NCBI RefSeq assembly: GCF_029962835.1
Contig: NC_080578.1
Coordinates: 101,659,759 to 101,723,758 of the forward strand
Reading direction: 5' to 3'
DNA length: 64,000 nt
From: Magnolia sinica
Taxonomy: Eukaryota > Streptophyta > Magnoliopsida > Magnoliales > Magnoliaceae
Made by a program: the position numbers and the translations under genes. The notes beneath the pieces are model-generated. The model saw nothing but the letters and a program-made list of their open reading frames with translations, made no database searches and had not been told where the DNA came from. Below, in pieces: positions 23,508-36,449 of this stretch. Position 1 is the first letter of the stretch. Each line of letters begins with the position of its first letter.

Positions 23508-23912
23508 AGATGGACACGGATTGCATCCTACCTCGCCCGTCTCTAGCCACGAACGGGCAGTTCCGTGGGTGGGCCAACCGTGACGTATCTGTTTATCCAC
23601 GCCGTCCATCTCTTCTTTCAGATCATTTCAAGGTATGTGCACAAAAATGAGGCAGATCCAACGCTCAAGTGGACCACACCAAATAATAATCTTGGGTTGC
23701 TTTAAATGCACAAAGCATTAAATACAAGAGTCATCATTGGTGTGGTCCATTTGATAGTTGGATCTGCCTCATTTTTGTGCACATACCTTAAAATGATCTG
23801 AGAGAAGGGATGGGCGGAGTGGATAAACAGATACATCACGGTGGGCCCACCCACAGAACTGCCCGTTCGTGGCTAGAGACGGGTGGGGGTAGGACGCAAT
23901 CCGCGTCCATAT
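23508..23912. mobile_element. Near-symmetrical fold-back element
   Basis: 405 bp folding into two arms of about 185 bp: ATGGACACGGATTGC...GGGCAGTTC at the left against GAACTGCCC...GCAATCCGCGTCCAT at the right, around a spacer near 23690-23720. Flanks CAGATATG / CAGACATG (23500-23507, 23913-23920) suggest an 8-bp target duplication. Confidence 0.78.
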
Positions 23913-24103
23913 CAGACATGCCATGCTGGCACATGTGCCTCTTCACCCCTTCAATCTCTCATTGCGTGAATTATCTCAGCAGTTCTCGAAAGTTATTAGA
24001 GATGTCTCCAGGAATAATGTAAATAAAAATATGAGAATATTCACAGATGGGGTTTGCATATGTAGAGAGAGATTCTTTCTGATGTTGGGATCAATGCTTC
24101 AGT

Positions 24104-24577
24104 GATCCAGACTGTTGATCTGATGGCCCTGCAGCAGATGCAGAATGAGCTCCTAGATTGGAAGGTCCTAATCTTCTGATCTTCTCCTGTTTTTCCCAGA
24201 ATATGTTTTTTGTTTTCCTTAACCATCTGTTTGCCTGCCACTGATCAAATAGAGATAGAATCTTCCAATCAGGGAGTTTCAGGGAAGGTGGGGCCCTCCA
24301 AATCAATGCTCTGGAACATAAAACCATGGACCCCACTTGTATGGAATTGGGACCCTTAACTGCCTTTCAATTGAAAACTTTCTATTCCCCCTCCATGCCT
24401 TAAACCAACTTAATTCAAGTGCCAGATATCCAATACCTGCCCAGTAAATTTCAGAAAGAAAACTGGATTTTCTCATCCGCAAACAGTTGTAAGAACTGCA
24501 AATGTGTAAACCCTGTTTTTCCTCTGCTTCCTTCCTACCCTCATTATTCATCCCATTTGCGGAGGGGTTGTGTGAGC
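24104..24577 (-). other. 3' flank and probable 3' UTR of gene 2
   Basis: Follows the TAG stop of gene 2. It has minus-strand open frames without a recognisable domain and a GGGGCCC fragment at about 24290. No polyadenylation site was assigned. Confidence 0.4.
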
Positions 24578-24754
24578 CTAAGGATTCTCTGAGTGGTGGG
24601 TCCGGTGCCGTCGATGTGCTTTTTTGTGACCACGGGCATGTTTTCTTCTGAGTGAATTGCCTGTGCTATCAGCATGATGAATCTCATCACCCGGTTTTGC
24701 ATAACCAAGGATGCAATCTAGAGGGTCCACAATCACATCATTGGCTGAGGTCCT
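24578..24754 (-). CDS. Gene 2 exon 6, terminal exon
   Basis: Acceptor tctttcag|AGGACC; stop TAG at 24580-24578. Encodes DVIVDPLDCILGYAKPGDE and a basic tail KHARGHKKAHRRHRTHH. Confidence 0.93.
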   Translation of the reverse strand, partial: RTSANDVIVDPLDCILGYAKPGDEIHHADSTGNSLRRKHARGHKKAHRRHRTHHSENP

Positions 24755-27700
24755 CTGAAAGAATTATAGTAGAAAAGATAATTAGCTAATAAAATAGTAT
24801 CAATTAGTTCAAGAAATACTAGAAAGAGGAATAGATTGATCGTATGATAGATCTTAATAATAAAGGGTTATCGTGGCAGCAAAGCATGTGAACCGGGACT
24901 GTCCATCTAGTTGGCCCTTGTGTGAATGGGCCACAGTTAGAAACCACATCAACACGGCGATCCTGGCCACCGATCAGTGGCCTTTGAATGGACCATCAAG
25001 ACAAAAAAGGTCACTGAATCACTGATTGAATCTCAGCAGGGAGGAGCAGAAGTGTGGTGATTAAGGTTGTTATATAGGTTTCTTTTCAGTGGTGGCCCAT
25101 CCACTGTAGGACCCGCTAGATGGATGATCATGGTGCGTATGCTCTCCTAGCATATTTGATGGAAAGGGCCTCTGTTGTATCTATCATATCACTGCCCTTT
25201 CCTAAAGCCAAACTTTTCTTTTTCGGAAATACTCAAAACCAAGCTTGGGATGGCAGTAAAAAAGAAAAGAAAAGAAAAAGAAAAGCCATTACTACAAGCT
25301 AAACAGATGCCTCCTTAATGAATACAGTTGAAACATGACCACTCAAACCTATAAATGACTTTTACCTAGACATTGGAATGTTTCGATACTAGAAATGAGC
25401 AGGTGGCAGAGTCGTAACCAAGGAAGCATAAGATGTTGAAACAACCATCCATACTATAAATAATGCGAACAGCTTTTGGACATTGATGTTCCTGCAATTC
25501 GTTTCATAGGGCAGAAAAGTTTGAATATTCAAAGGACGTGGACATAAAAAGAAACCATTTCCCTTTTCCATTGTTTGGCATGGAATCCATGGTTACCAAA
25601 TATGGCCTAATAGTAGCTCACTTGATCAACTACATTTGACTATCTCTACCACTTCACTGATTGGTGCTTTCATGTCATTGCGTACCCAATTCTTCCTTTC
25701 TTTCCAAAATGCCACAGAATCCTTCTTCTCTTTAAAGGGACACCTTTGTTAGTGTTGTGTGCCCTAAAAGGTCAATGTTGATCTTGACCATTGATCATGA
25801 TGACCATGGGTCCTTTGTGGACATGTTATTAACTCCAAAATTTATACATGGATTTACCTTAACCGTTGATGTATTCACAGGTTAAAAGAGAGGTTTCCTT
25901 TGTTTGGCCTTGGGAACTTGAGTTTGGGCACATCAGCCACTAGCCAAGGGAGAGTTTTGTTGCATGGATCTTAGTACCCTATGAGTCCATAACCACCTAG
26001 CAGGTTTTAGGATGCACCTGTGATCATTATTATGTGGTCATTTTGCATGAGGGGGCCAATGACAAATCGGGATGGAAAGTCCCCACCAATGTGTGAGTCC
26101 CCATTATATGAATAGTATATAGTAAGAAACAAGAGAAGGATAACATAGGAGAGCCTTACTGCTAATTGGAGCTGAATAAGAGGGCCCACCTCATTCCACT
26201 AGTCTCAGGTTTCCACATATTGTACACAAAAACTTAGATTAAATTAGTTGAAAGTTGAAACTAGAGTTTTCAACTATCCCTTCCTCAATGCAGCTATATT
26301 CCACTAGTTCTTTCCAGCACCTCATTAGGCCTTCTCGCCAGTTAGGAGTGAACAGGTATAAGTTGAAGGCCCTAAAAGGGCAAGGGAAGGTGCAAAATGA
26401 CGTGGGTGGAGGTAGTAAGAAAAGACTTGATGAATGACCTATGGTCTAACTGAAGTTAGGGCCTTTGATAGAGTGGAATGGTAGAAAAGGATTCATGTAG
26501 CTGACCCCCAATTAGTTGGGATAAGGCATAGATGGTGATGATAATGATGGCCTAATTAGGCCCTCTCTTTTAATGCAGGTGAAGGGTTTTCTAGCAAAAA
26601 AGTTCCTAGTAATAAGAGGGTTTCCTTGTCTCCATTTGGGGTTCTTCAATGGGAAGAGACGGTAGCAATATGTAGGGGCAAAACAAGGAGACAGATGGGA
26701 ATGCCAAATCCAATCAAGGGAGAAATTGGATTCCTAGTTTAGAGGTTTTTTCATGGAATCATTTTGCTGGCATGTGCATAAGATGCATACCAAATATGAC
26801 ATTCTTTAAAGAATGGAGTGTCCATGCCACGTCAATAACGAGGGTCAGCATTTGTTATTGGTCTGATAGAAGTCAGTCAGTCTTAGAATCTATCATCAAC
26901 TAAAGTCATTTATAAAATCAGGTTGGAGTATAAAGAATCTTCATTGCTTTATTGAACAATTAACTACTAGTTCAAATGCAGTGCGATTTATGATCTATGA
27001 ATCATACATAATGTTCACCCTAAAGCAATATGCAGGCTTAGCACCAGAGACATTATTAGGAAAATCTCGCACAAAATAAAAATATTTATTTTTTTCTGTA
27101 AATTAATAAATAATTTAAAATTAAATCTATATTTATATAACAAATTCCTCAAGAAATTTTACTATTTTCTGACACAATAATAACACGATAATATCTTTTG
27201 ACATATTTTTTGTGATATTTTCAAAATTAAGTGATATTTGTCACACTGCTCAGCATCACAGGATTTTAAAACTTAAAACTCATCTCCAATTTGATGACGA
27301 CCAAGACTGAGTCAACCTGAACAATGCACACAGAATTTGAAGGGAAGAAGCCACATATTGGGGCATGGAAGCATGTAAGCGTCTATTTCAAAATGCCAGC
27401 AAGTATAAACAGCTTAGACATGGGTGTGGGAGCAGGAGTCTGAGGGCAATTCAGAGCAGGACAGACGCCTGGGTAGAAGGTCCATGACAAATAAGAACTA
27501 AACTTTAGTTTCTGTTTTTGCAATTTCTATTACTTTTTTTTAATAGTAAAAACCGAGGTTTTCAAGTACTCCAAGCTTCATGGATTATGAGAAGCTGGGT
27601 CATTTCTTAACTCGATCAATCTTTGATAAAGTCGATTCAGACCAATAAGTTCTATAAGTACCTGATTGCAATTTTAAAAACAATAATAATAGACGAAATG

Positions 27701-30700
27701 TTCGAGCCTATCTTGTACAATATTTGAAACTTCTGTACTTGTACAGAATTGCTGACGCTCCAAAATAGACGTTACTTACAGTTAATTGCTCAGGCTCCAA
27801 ATCAGGCTTGTGAATATGGTTGTCCTCATGAGTCTGCTGACCAACATTATCTCCAACATTATCTCCATAGAAATTCCGATAGCGCCACCTCGGTTTGGGC
27901 TGATCTAGAGTTGAATCATCATACACTTTCTCACAATAGAAATGGTTTTTGACAAGCTGCAGTTTGCGTGGATTATCCTGATGCCTTGTCAATAATCTGC
28001 AACAAGATTTACCCAAGATTCAGGTAAATATTGAACAAAAACAGCAGATGTGTATGTATAGTTGTGGATACACTAGTAACATAACTATGTCAAGTGAACT
28101 GAAAGACATAGACAGTATATAACAATTAGAGCCACCAAACCTGTTGTCTAACAATTATGTGCATTTGCTCAGTGAATTATGACAGGAGATTAAAGGCCAA
28201 ACTTTGATGCCACTTTGACAAGGATCAAATTCACAAAAGCGAGAAAGCAAAGAAAATTCACCCACCACAATGTGTTCGCAAAACTATAAAATCTATGTTA
28301 TTCCCCATCAGATGCTTCAATCTCAAGTGCAAAGGCCATATCTATGATGTACCCAGGTTATTTGGATGGCAGGTCACTATAGTGCATGGTTCAGGATGGG
28401 GTAGTGGTACGCAACTTCCTCTACTACATGGTACGCTGGGGGTAGGATCATGTGGTTCACCCTAATAGGTACACTAAATGCAAATATATGAATCGATATT
28501 GCAATATATGCATGCTATTGAATAAATCAAAATATAAACCTATACATTGTAAATATATAAATTTGCACTACAACTTAATCAACAGTAAGAGTATAGAACC
28601 ATAGTTTTTGGTTGCTAAAAATAGAGATCTGGATTGCAAATGACCCATAATCCAGATCGCTTGATTCAGACTGGAAGACATAGGAATGTTGGTGATTTAG
28701 TTAACAAAACATCGTGACACAATAGTCTGTATTGGCCTATTTGGCCCCTAAAAACCTACATGTTTCTTCTCTTCCTTTCATCTGTAAAGAAAATCACCAA
28801 CGATTGAGCTGTGGCCATATTAGTTTACAGTAAATGATGGGAAGTGAGAACATGTGGCTGCGTCAGATTCTTAGAAGCGTGTCTAACCTACAACTCCTAA
28901 ACGCAAGGTATCCCGTATCGGTATCAGTTGGTGTAACGGTGCCCTCCGAAACCGATACGGATACGGGGGCGTAATGGCGATACGGGGGCGTAATGGCCCG
29001 TAACGGCGCAAAATTTTATTTTTGCCAAAAAAATATGAAAAAATATGGATTAAATCCGGAATATTCTAAGCATTCCAAATATGCATTCATTTATAAATTT
29101 GAACATGTTTATGGTGGTGTAACGGTCCACTATTTGGTGAGAAGTTATATCAGACTGTCTAATAAATTTATGAACTAGATAACCTGAATTTGACTACAAA
29201 ATTCATATGTTTAATTTTCTAAATATCTAATTTATATACTTAACAATTTGATATCATTTCTCCCAATAGTTCTTTTAAAAAATGAAATTAAATTTAGGTA
29301 AATCGCGTTGCCAATTTGGAGCTGACTTGGAGGACCAATCCAAGCCCCAAATCAGCCTCAAATTCATACAATTTATTGGCATTATCCCACTTGTGAATTG
29401 GTGGACATTTATTGGATAATGAATTATGAAAAAAAAAATCAAAAGACCCTATTTTAAAAAATAAGCATCCACAAATTAACAATTAAAACTATTCAAACAA
29501 TTTGATTTTAGCATTTTGAGTTAGCAATTACAATCCATAATTCAATTGGTAAATTTTAAGTTAATACATGTCTCGTGTACAATTTTTTAAGGGCCCGAAT
29601 TAGGTAGGACTCGGATTGTGAAGTGTAGCACATGAGTGTCAAAGTTTTTTGGACCCCACTCGTGATGAATGTGTTATATCCACACCGTCCATCCATTTTG
29701 CCAAATAATTTTAGGGCATGAGCCCAAAAATGAGGCAGATCCAAAGCTCAGGTGGACCGCACCATAAGAAACAACAATAATTAAACGACTACCATTAAAA
29801 ATTTATTGGGGCTACAAAAGTTTTAGATTAAGCTGACATGTGTGTTTTCCCTTCATCCACATCAGTGTAACCCTATTAACAGGTTAGATTGAAAATAAAC
29901 ATTACAGTGGACCCTAAGAAATTTTTTATGGTGAGCATTCTGTAACCACTGTTTGCTATGTTGTGGTCCACCTGAGATTTGGATCTTACTAATTTTTTGA
30001 ATCATAACCTAAAATGATGTGGCAAAATGGATGGACGGCATGGATAAAATACATACATCATGATGGGGCCCATGTGGCACGTGTACATTTTATTAGCTTG
30101 TGTGACGTGCTGTGTAACTCGTACGCAGTCCATTCATTTGACGTAAGCAAGTCCTGTGGGTCTGATCATGAGGTATGTGTTATATCTAAACCGTCCATTC
30201 ATTTGTCTAGCTCGTCTTAAGGCTTGACACGAAAAATAATATAGATCTAATTATCAAGTGGACCACACTGCAAAAAGCAGTGGGGGATTGAACGTCTACC
30301 ATTGAAACCCTTTTTGGGATCACAGAACTTTTGGATCAATATGAAATTTGTTTTTCCTCTTCATTCAGGTCTTTTTGACCTTTTGAACTGATTGGATGGA
30401 AAATAAATGTTATGGTGGGCCTACGAATTGTTTAACGGTGAAAATCATCATCTCCGCTGCTATTTTTGGTATGGTCTAGAATATCTTTAGATACGATTCA
30501 TTTTTTGGCTAATGCTCTAAAATGATATTTAAAAATAGATGAACGGTGTAGATATAATAAATACATCACTGTGGGGCCCATGTAACTTTGATCTCCTTTG
30601 AACCGTTCGTAGAACTCGGAGCTCGAGGAGTGTCAGCGCTCGTCTTAGCATGACACGTACCTACAATAGCTATACTGGTGTGTGGTACACCAGTCAATCC

Positions 30701-33700
30701 GCTTCTGATTTCAAAAGAAAAGAGGGAAAGAAGAGAGGAGACCGAACCGAGAGAGAGAGAGAGAGAAGAAGAAGAAGAAGAAGAAGAAGAAGGCAACAGC
30801 AGCGCCGCAGCCCCATGATAAGAAGAAGAAGAAGAAAAGGAAAAAAACAAAAAAAAGGAAGGTTTTTTTTTTCTTTTTTTTTTTCCAATTTTTTTTTCAT
30901 TTTTCTTTAGGGTTATGGACTGTAACGTTTGTTACGGTACCATAACGGCCGTTGCAGTCCCGTAACGGCCGTTACGAACCCAAAAAACAGAGGTGCCCTG
31001 TTTTGGGGCCGAATCGCGTAACGGTTGATGCCATTACCGTTACGTATCGGCCGTTACGGCCGAAACGTAACCGATTTGGGATACCTTGCCTAAAAGGCCA
31101 TCTGGTTGGGAATCCAGTAGTGGTCGCATCACATCTCCAATAAGCCGATGATACAATCATTATGCCCAATGGTTCTTTCCAAATAAAAATCTTGAATGGT
31201 GCCCTTCGGTGTTTTGAAGCTGTTTTCAGGTCTTGGGATTAATGTCGTGAAAAGCTCTATTGTATGATAAAGAGGTAAAGCCCCTGGTGGATAGGATGAG
31301 CTGCAGAAAAATGGCTTTACTATTCTCTTATTTGGGATTACCCTTGGCTAGTAATCGGAAGGTGCCTTCCTTGTGGGATATGATGGTCAAAATAATGCAC
31401 AAGAGGTTAATGAAGCAAGATGGGATGTGCTGAACCAATGTTGCAGCAGCCTTTCCACGCAAAGGAATCCAAAACGGGATGTGCCTTCCTTATGGGATAT
31501 GATGGTCAAAATAATGCACAGGAGGCAAGCAGCTGTAACGTGGACCAATTTTATCAATCTGATTAGGGTTTTGTGGTCCTTAATGGCTATCTGTCAGAGC
31601 TTATTGTGGGTTGCATGAAAGGGCTGTTTCATCATTGTGGGGATATCTTGTGGAAGATGGTGCCACTCACCATAATTCATAGATTTTGAGAGGGAAATTT
31701 CTTTTGAAAGATGAATTTCAGCAGAATAAAACTCAGGCTATGGCAGCAAGCTAGGCCATGCCTAATTCCCTTTTCAGAGGGATCTCCCATCCTATGTTGC
31801 TTTCTGATTGGAAATCCTCCATTTAGGGGGAGATCTAAGGTAAGTTTTTGTAGTTGCTTGGTTTTATTGGTTTATGGGCTTCCTTTGGTCTTTGGGGAGA
31901 GGCCTGTTCCCCTCTTGTGTTGGTGGGTGGGATGATCCCTCATCATTTCCCTTTATGTTTTCTATTTTGATTTAAATGAATTTGCATTATAAATTTAAAA
32001 ATAAGAAGAAGAGGAAGAAAGAAAGAAAGAAAAATGAAAAAAAAAAACTCACCCCATGACATGCTACACTGGAAAGTTGGTCTAGTCTCAATCAATCCTA
32101 GTAACAGCTTGAACCATTCTATTGGAGTCCAAAGGAGATAAATTTCATTGAAAAAACAAAAGCAACAAAAACAAAAAAGAATACAAGCCCCATCGCAACC
32201 CTCTAATCACTCCCTCAAAATGAGGCCAAAAAGAATATAAAACAAAGATTACAGCATCAAGGAACCAAAAAAGCAGTACAAAGAAAAATTCTCATTATCA
32301 AGATAGTAACTCTCATGCCCCAGTAGCAATATCTCCATTGTGAATCCCCTCATTCCAGCCTGATTGGAAACTAAAGTTAGAAACTCCTCTAATTCAGGTC
32401 TAGAGAGTGCCCAATAAATGACCAAATGAGAAATGCTTCTCTTCATTGACTCAACCAATGACACTTCCCACTTGAAGATTCCTTGTTTTCTTTCATTCCA
32501 CCAGCCCCCAAGGATACCAAATGGCAACATTTTCTACAAAGTATTTCGAAATGAACCATTAATGTGTTGTTTAATTAACTTCATATTCAGATGGGCTTTA
32601 ATATCTCAAGCAAGGTGAAAACATCAGAACCATTATTTGAAATGGTTTACTTTAATTTGAAATAATTTACTCATGGGAAATAGTCATAATAAATAACATA
32701 CAATATCTAATTTTCTCAGAAGAGCAATCATTTCGAACTCATCTACCAACATAACAAGAATCCAAAATTGAGGCTAAGAACCTACAAAAATGTTAACACC
32801 GTCTGCATTCGACTCCCCTCCAATGCCATAATATGATTTAGGCATGAATTCATGGCCCTATCACAGCTCCACATTCCAGACATAACAGCAGCTCCTGAAA
32901 AATTGATTAATTCAAGTTTCCAAAATGTAATTCAGGGAAAAGGCTCTACATGCAGAAATAGCTTAATTCGTGTCACAATAACAAGAGATCTTCCCATGGT
33001 TACTAAGCATGCTAAATAGATACTTGTATCAATTCAGGATTATACATGAATGCACTTTCAAGTTATATCTTAAAGAATTTCAGTGTAACCAGATGAGAAC
33101 TTCCATGATACGTGTGTCAATATTGGGTGAAAGACGATAAAAGGTGTCCTTTTGTAAAGGACACCATTTCTAAAAGGGGCGCACTCCAGTGGTACGGTGC
33201 CACCGTAAGCAGATGCAGGCTCCACCTGATGTGTTCACGCCATCCAATCCATCTATCAGATGCAGATGTGTCACCTTAGAAAACCTGTGGGACCAAAAAC
33301 TCAGCCCGATACAAAACTATAGTAAGCCACAACAAAGGGAACCAGCTGGCATGGAACGTCCACACTTGAATTTCACAGGGGCCACCTCAGTGTTCGAAGT
33401 ATCGGTATCACTACAAGTTTCGCTGGCCACGGATACAGAAACAATATCATTATCACCAATAATATTGCCGCTTCCCGGAAATGCACGGAAACATTGGAAA
33501 AGCATGGGGAAAATGGTGGAATTTTTCAATGAAACTTTGAGAGTTGCTAAAATACTCAAATTTGCATATTTAAGAATCAAATAATAGCGGAAAAGACATA
33601 TTTGTATATTTAGGAATTAAATAGTAAGTTTCTCTTTAATGGGGCCTAAAAGCATATATCGTTTACACAGGAAACCATTAGTGAAACATGGGGAAAATGG

Positions 33701-36410
33701 TGGATCCATCCATCCATCCATCCATACATGCACATACACACATACATGATCCATCCATCCATCCACCCATCCATGCATAAATACGCAAACACAAAACAAA
33801 CATGCATTTCATCATACAACCATGTGCCCATCAAAAAAATTGAAATGATTTTTTTTTTTTAATAAACAGATTTTTGGCAATATTGATACATTGGCAAAAT
33901 TATTGAAACATCGCCGATACACCGGAGATACAAATGAAACCTGGAATTTGCACAGCTGAAAATACTAACGATACAAGAGACGCCTGAAATTTTCATATTC
34001 GAAATTATATAGGCAATACATAGGCGATACAAGAGACACCGGAAATTTTCATAGTTGAAAATATTGGCAATACATTGGCGATACTTAGTGATATATTGTT
34101 GATACCTGGAATTTTCGATACTACCAGTGTTATTGATATCGCTGAGCTGGAGATACAGATAATATTGGGGATATTTCGATGCTTTAGGGGATACTCCAAA
34201 CAATGGGTCCACTAGAGCTTGAAAAGGCATGAATTTTGGTATGATCCTTCATGTGGACTGGATGAACGGTCTTAACACCTGGTTATACATACATCAAGGT
34301 GGGTCCCCCATGCTAATCAATGGTGGCTGTTCCTTCTCAATATGTTCTGTGTGTTGTGGCCCATCCGAGTTCTCACATCTGCCCGGTACCACCTGGAGCA
34401 TGGACCTTTTAAAAATATAGAGCATATTGAGTAGATGAAAGTTCTCAAAATGTACATCAAAGGACAAGTCTGTCAGAATGTTTGAGACCTTGAAATTCAT
34501 CTTATGGTAAAGAGAGACTTCACATGGGTATTCCTAAGCATGTTGAATAGGTAGAAATGGATGAAGACTTTATACATCAAAATAAGCTCAATGGATATTT
34601 TGAAGAAATTCAGTAAGACCAGATGAGAACTCAGGTTCATTGCATCAATGCTAGATAAAAGATGGTAAAAGGTGTCTGCTTTTGCAAAGGACACCTCATT
34701 TACAAAAGTATAATGATGTTGACGCAGCCTACTATTCCGTGTTTTATGGTGCTATGTTTCTATGATAAAAGTGAGACTACTGTACTTTCTTTTACTGATC
34801 CCTGTCACTTGTGCATGGGGATCAAGTCCATTGATTTGGTGATCCACTGGGCCCACTCTGTGGATAGGCTATAGCCCAACAGGACGGGGATTGTTGTATC
34901 CATTAAATCAGTGGCCTGAGCTATGTCCACATGCAGTGGGCAGAACTCATAATGATCAGATGGTTAAGATTTTCCGATCAGACCATCCACATAGTAGCTA
35001 CCCACCAAATCAAAAGTCCAGGTCATCATACATGTTTACCATGTGGACTGACGGGGCAGCTCTTCATAAAATTTCTATCAAGCAAATCATAACGGCAGTT
35101 TTCTTTGTTTGGATTTACTTTTGTAAGCCCTGCAGAAATTGTTAGTAACACATATTTCTGATCTACTGTTATGGGTACACAGAACAACTCAAGTTTCTCA
35201 GCCAAGCTATACATCACCTTTAAATCCATGAAATACAAGCTCAAACCAGTGCTTGCTGACTTACCTCCAGAAAGGTTAAGTCTATATCCATAGCTAAGCC
35301 TCCGTGTTGCTGCCAGTCAAAAGTAAATGGATTTTATTAGAAAACTATCAGAAGTCCATGGATGTGAGGAACAAAAATCAATCATGAATTTAGCATAAAC
35401 ATAAAACTCCTCATATTAAGGGGGCATTTGGATCGTAAGTTACTTTAGATAAGCGACTTATGCCACAAGTAGCTTATCTTGGTTTCCAGCAAATAAGTAT
35501 GTTGTTTAACAACATACTTATCAGCCAAAGAGTAGAAAAGTACGTCTGGTTTCCAACATCATTAGTATTCATCCCTCAAGTCTATTTGGTCCCCCTCACA
35601 TCAACCGTCCATCATGTGGGACCAACCTTTGATGTGGACCGTTCATTTGTGTGGGCCCCACCTTTGATGTGGGTCGTCCATCATGTGGGGCCTACCTTGG
35701 GATATAGGCCATTCATCATTAGGGGCTGACCTTTAATGGGCACCGTCCATTATGTAGGGCCCACTTCTAATGTCAGTCATCCATCATGTGGGGCCCGCCA
35801 TCAATGTTATTGTCCATTATGTGGGGCCCACCTTCAATATCCGCCGCCCATCATGCGGAGTCACTTTGATGTGGACCATCCATCATGTGGGGCTCACCTT
35901 GATGTGGATCGTCCATCATGTGGGGCCCACCATTATTAATTGCCCATCATGTGGAGCCCACCTTTGATGTGAATTGTCCATCATGTGGGCCCCATCTTCA
36001 ATGTGGGTTTCCCATCATGCAGGGCTCACCTTGGATGTGGGCCCTTCATCATTAGGGGCCAGCCTTTGACGTGGACCGTCCATCACATGGAGCCTCCTCG
36101 ATGTGGGTCATCCATCATATGGGGCCCAGCTTTAGTGTCCATTGCCGATCATGTGGAGCTCACCTTTCATGTGGACCATCCATCATGTGGGCCCCACCTG
36201 TGAAATGGGTTGTCCATCATACCCACCCATTTTGTATATGGGCTATTTATCATTAGGGGTTGGCCTTTGATGTGGACCATCCATTATGTGAGCCCATGTT
36301 AATATGGGTGATCCATCATATGGGCCCACCTTTGATGTGGACCATCCATCGTGTAAGCCCCACCCTAGATGTGGACAATCCATCATGTGGAGCCTCCTTT
36401 GATATGGACC

Positions 36411-36449
<39 letters not shown>

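Larger units (their letters stand above)
27997..32785 (-). other. Gene 2 intron 4
   Basis: 4.8-kb intron containing the composite hAT at 28904-31088, an L1 3' fragment at 31165-32000 and an antisense L1 3' fragment at 32075-32530. 27997-28895 holds nothing recognisable. Confidence 0.75.

Noticed and set aside
24091..24336. 81-codon minus-strand frame with a protein-like C-terminus
   Set aside because: Lies downstream of the gene 2 stop and includes a GGGGCCC repeat piece; no domain or splice evidence for a separate gene.
30566..30910. Open frames rich in Ser/Leu or Arg/Lys on both strands
   Set aside because: They are translations of the GAA/TTC and A/T tracts inside the composite hAT; no conserved domain.
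33617..33834. Frames with repeated MDGWMDGW
   Set aside because: Translation of the (CATC)n microsatellite.
35460..36256. Repeated HHVGPTL-type peptide frames
   Set aside because: Products of the minisatellite array; several frames are open only because the unit lacks stops.
35597..36410. CRISPR-like regular array
   Set aside because: Repeats are contiguous and imperfect with no unique spacers, and the context is a plant genome.
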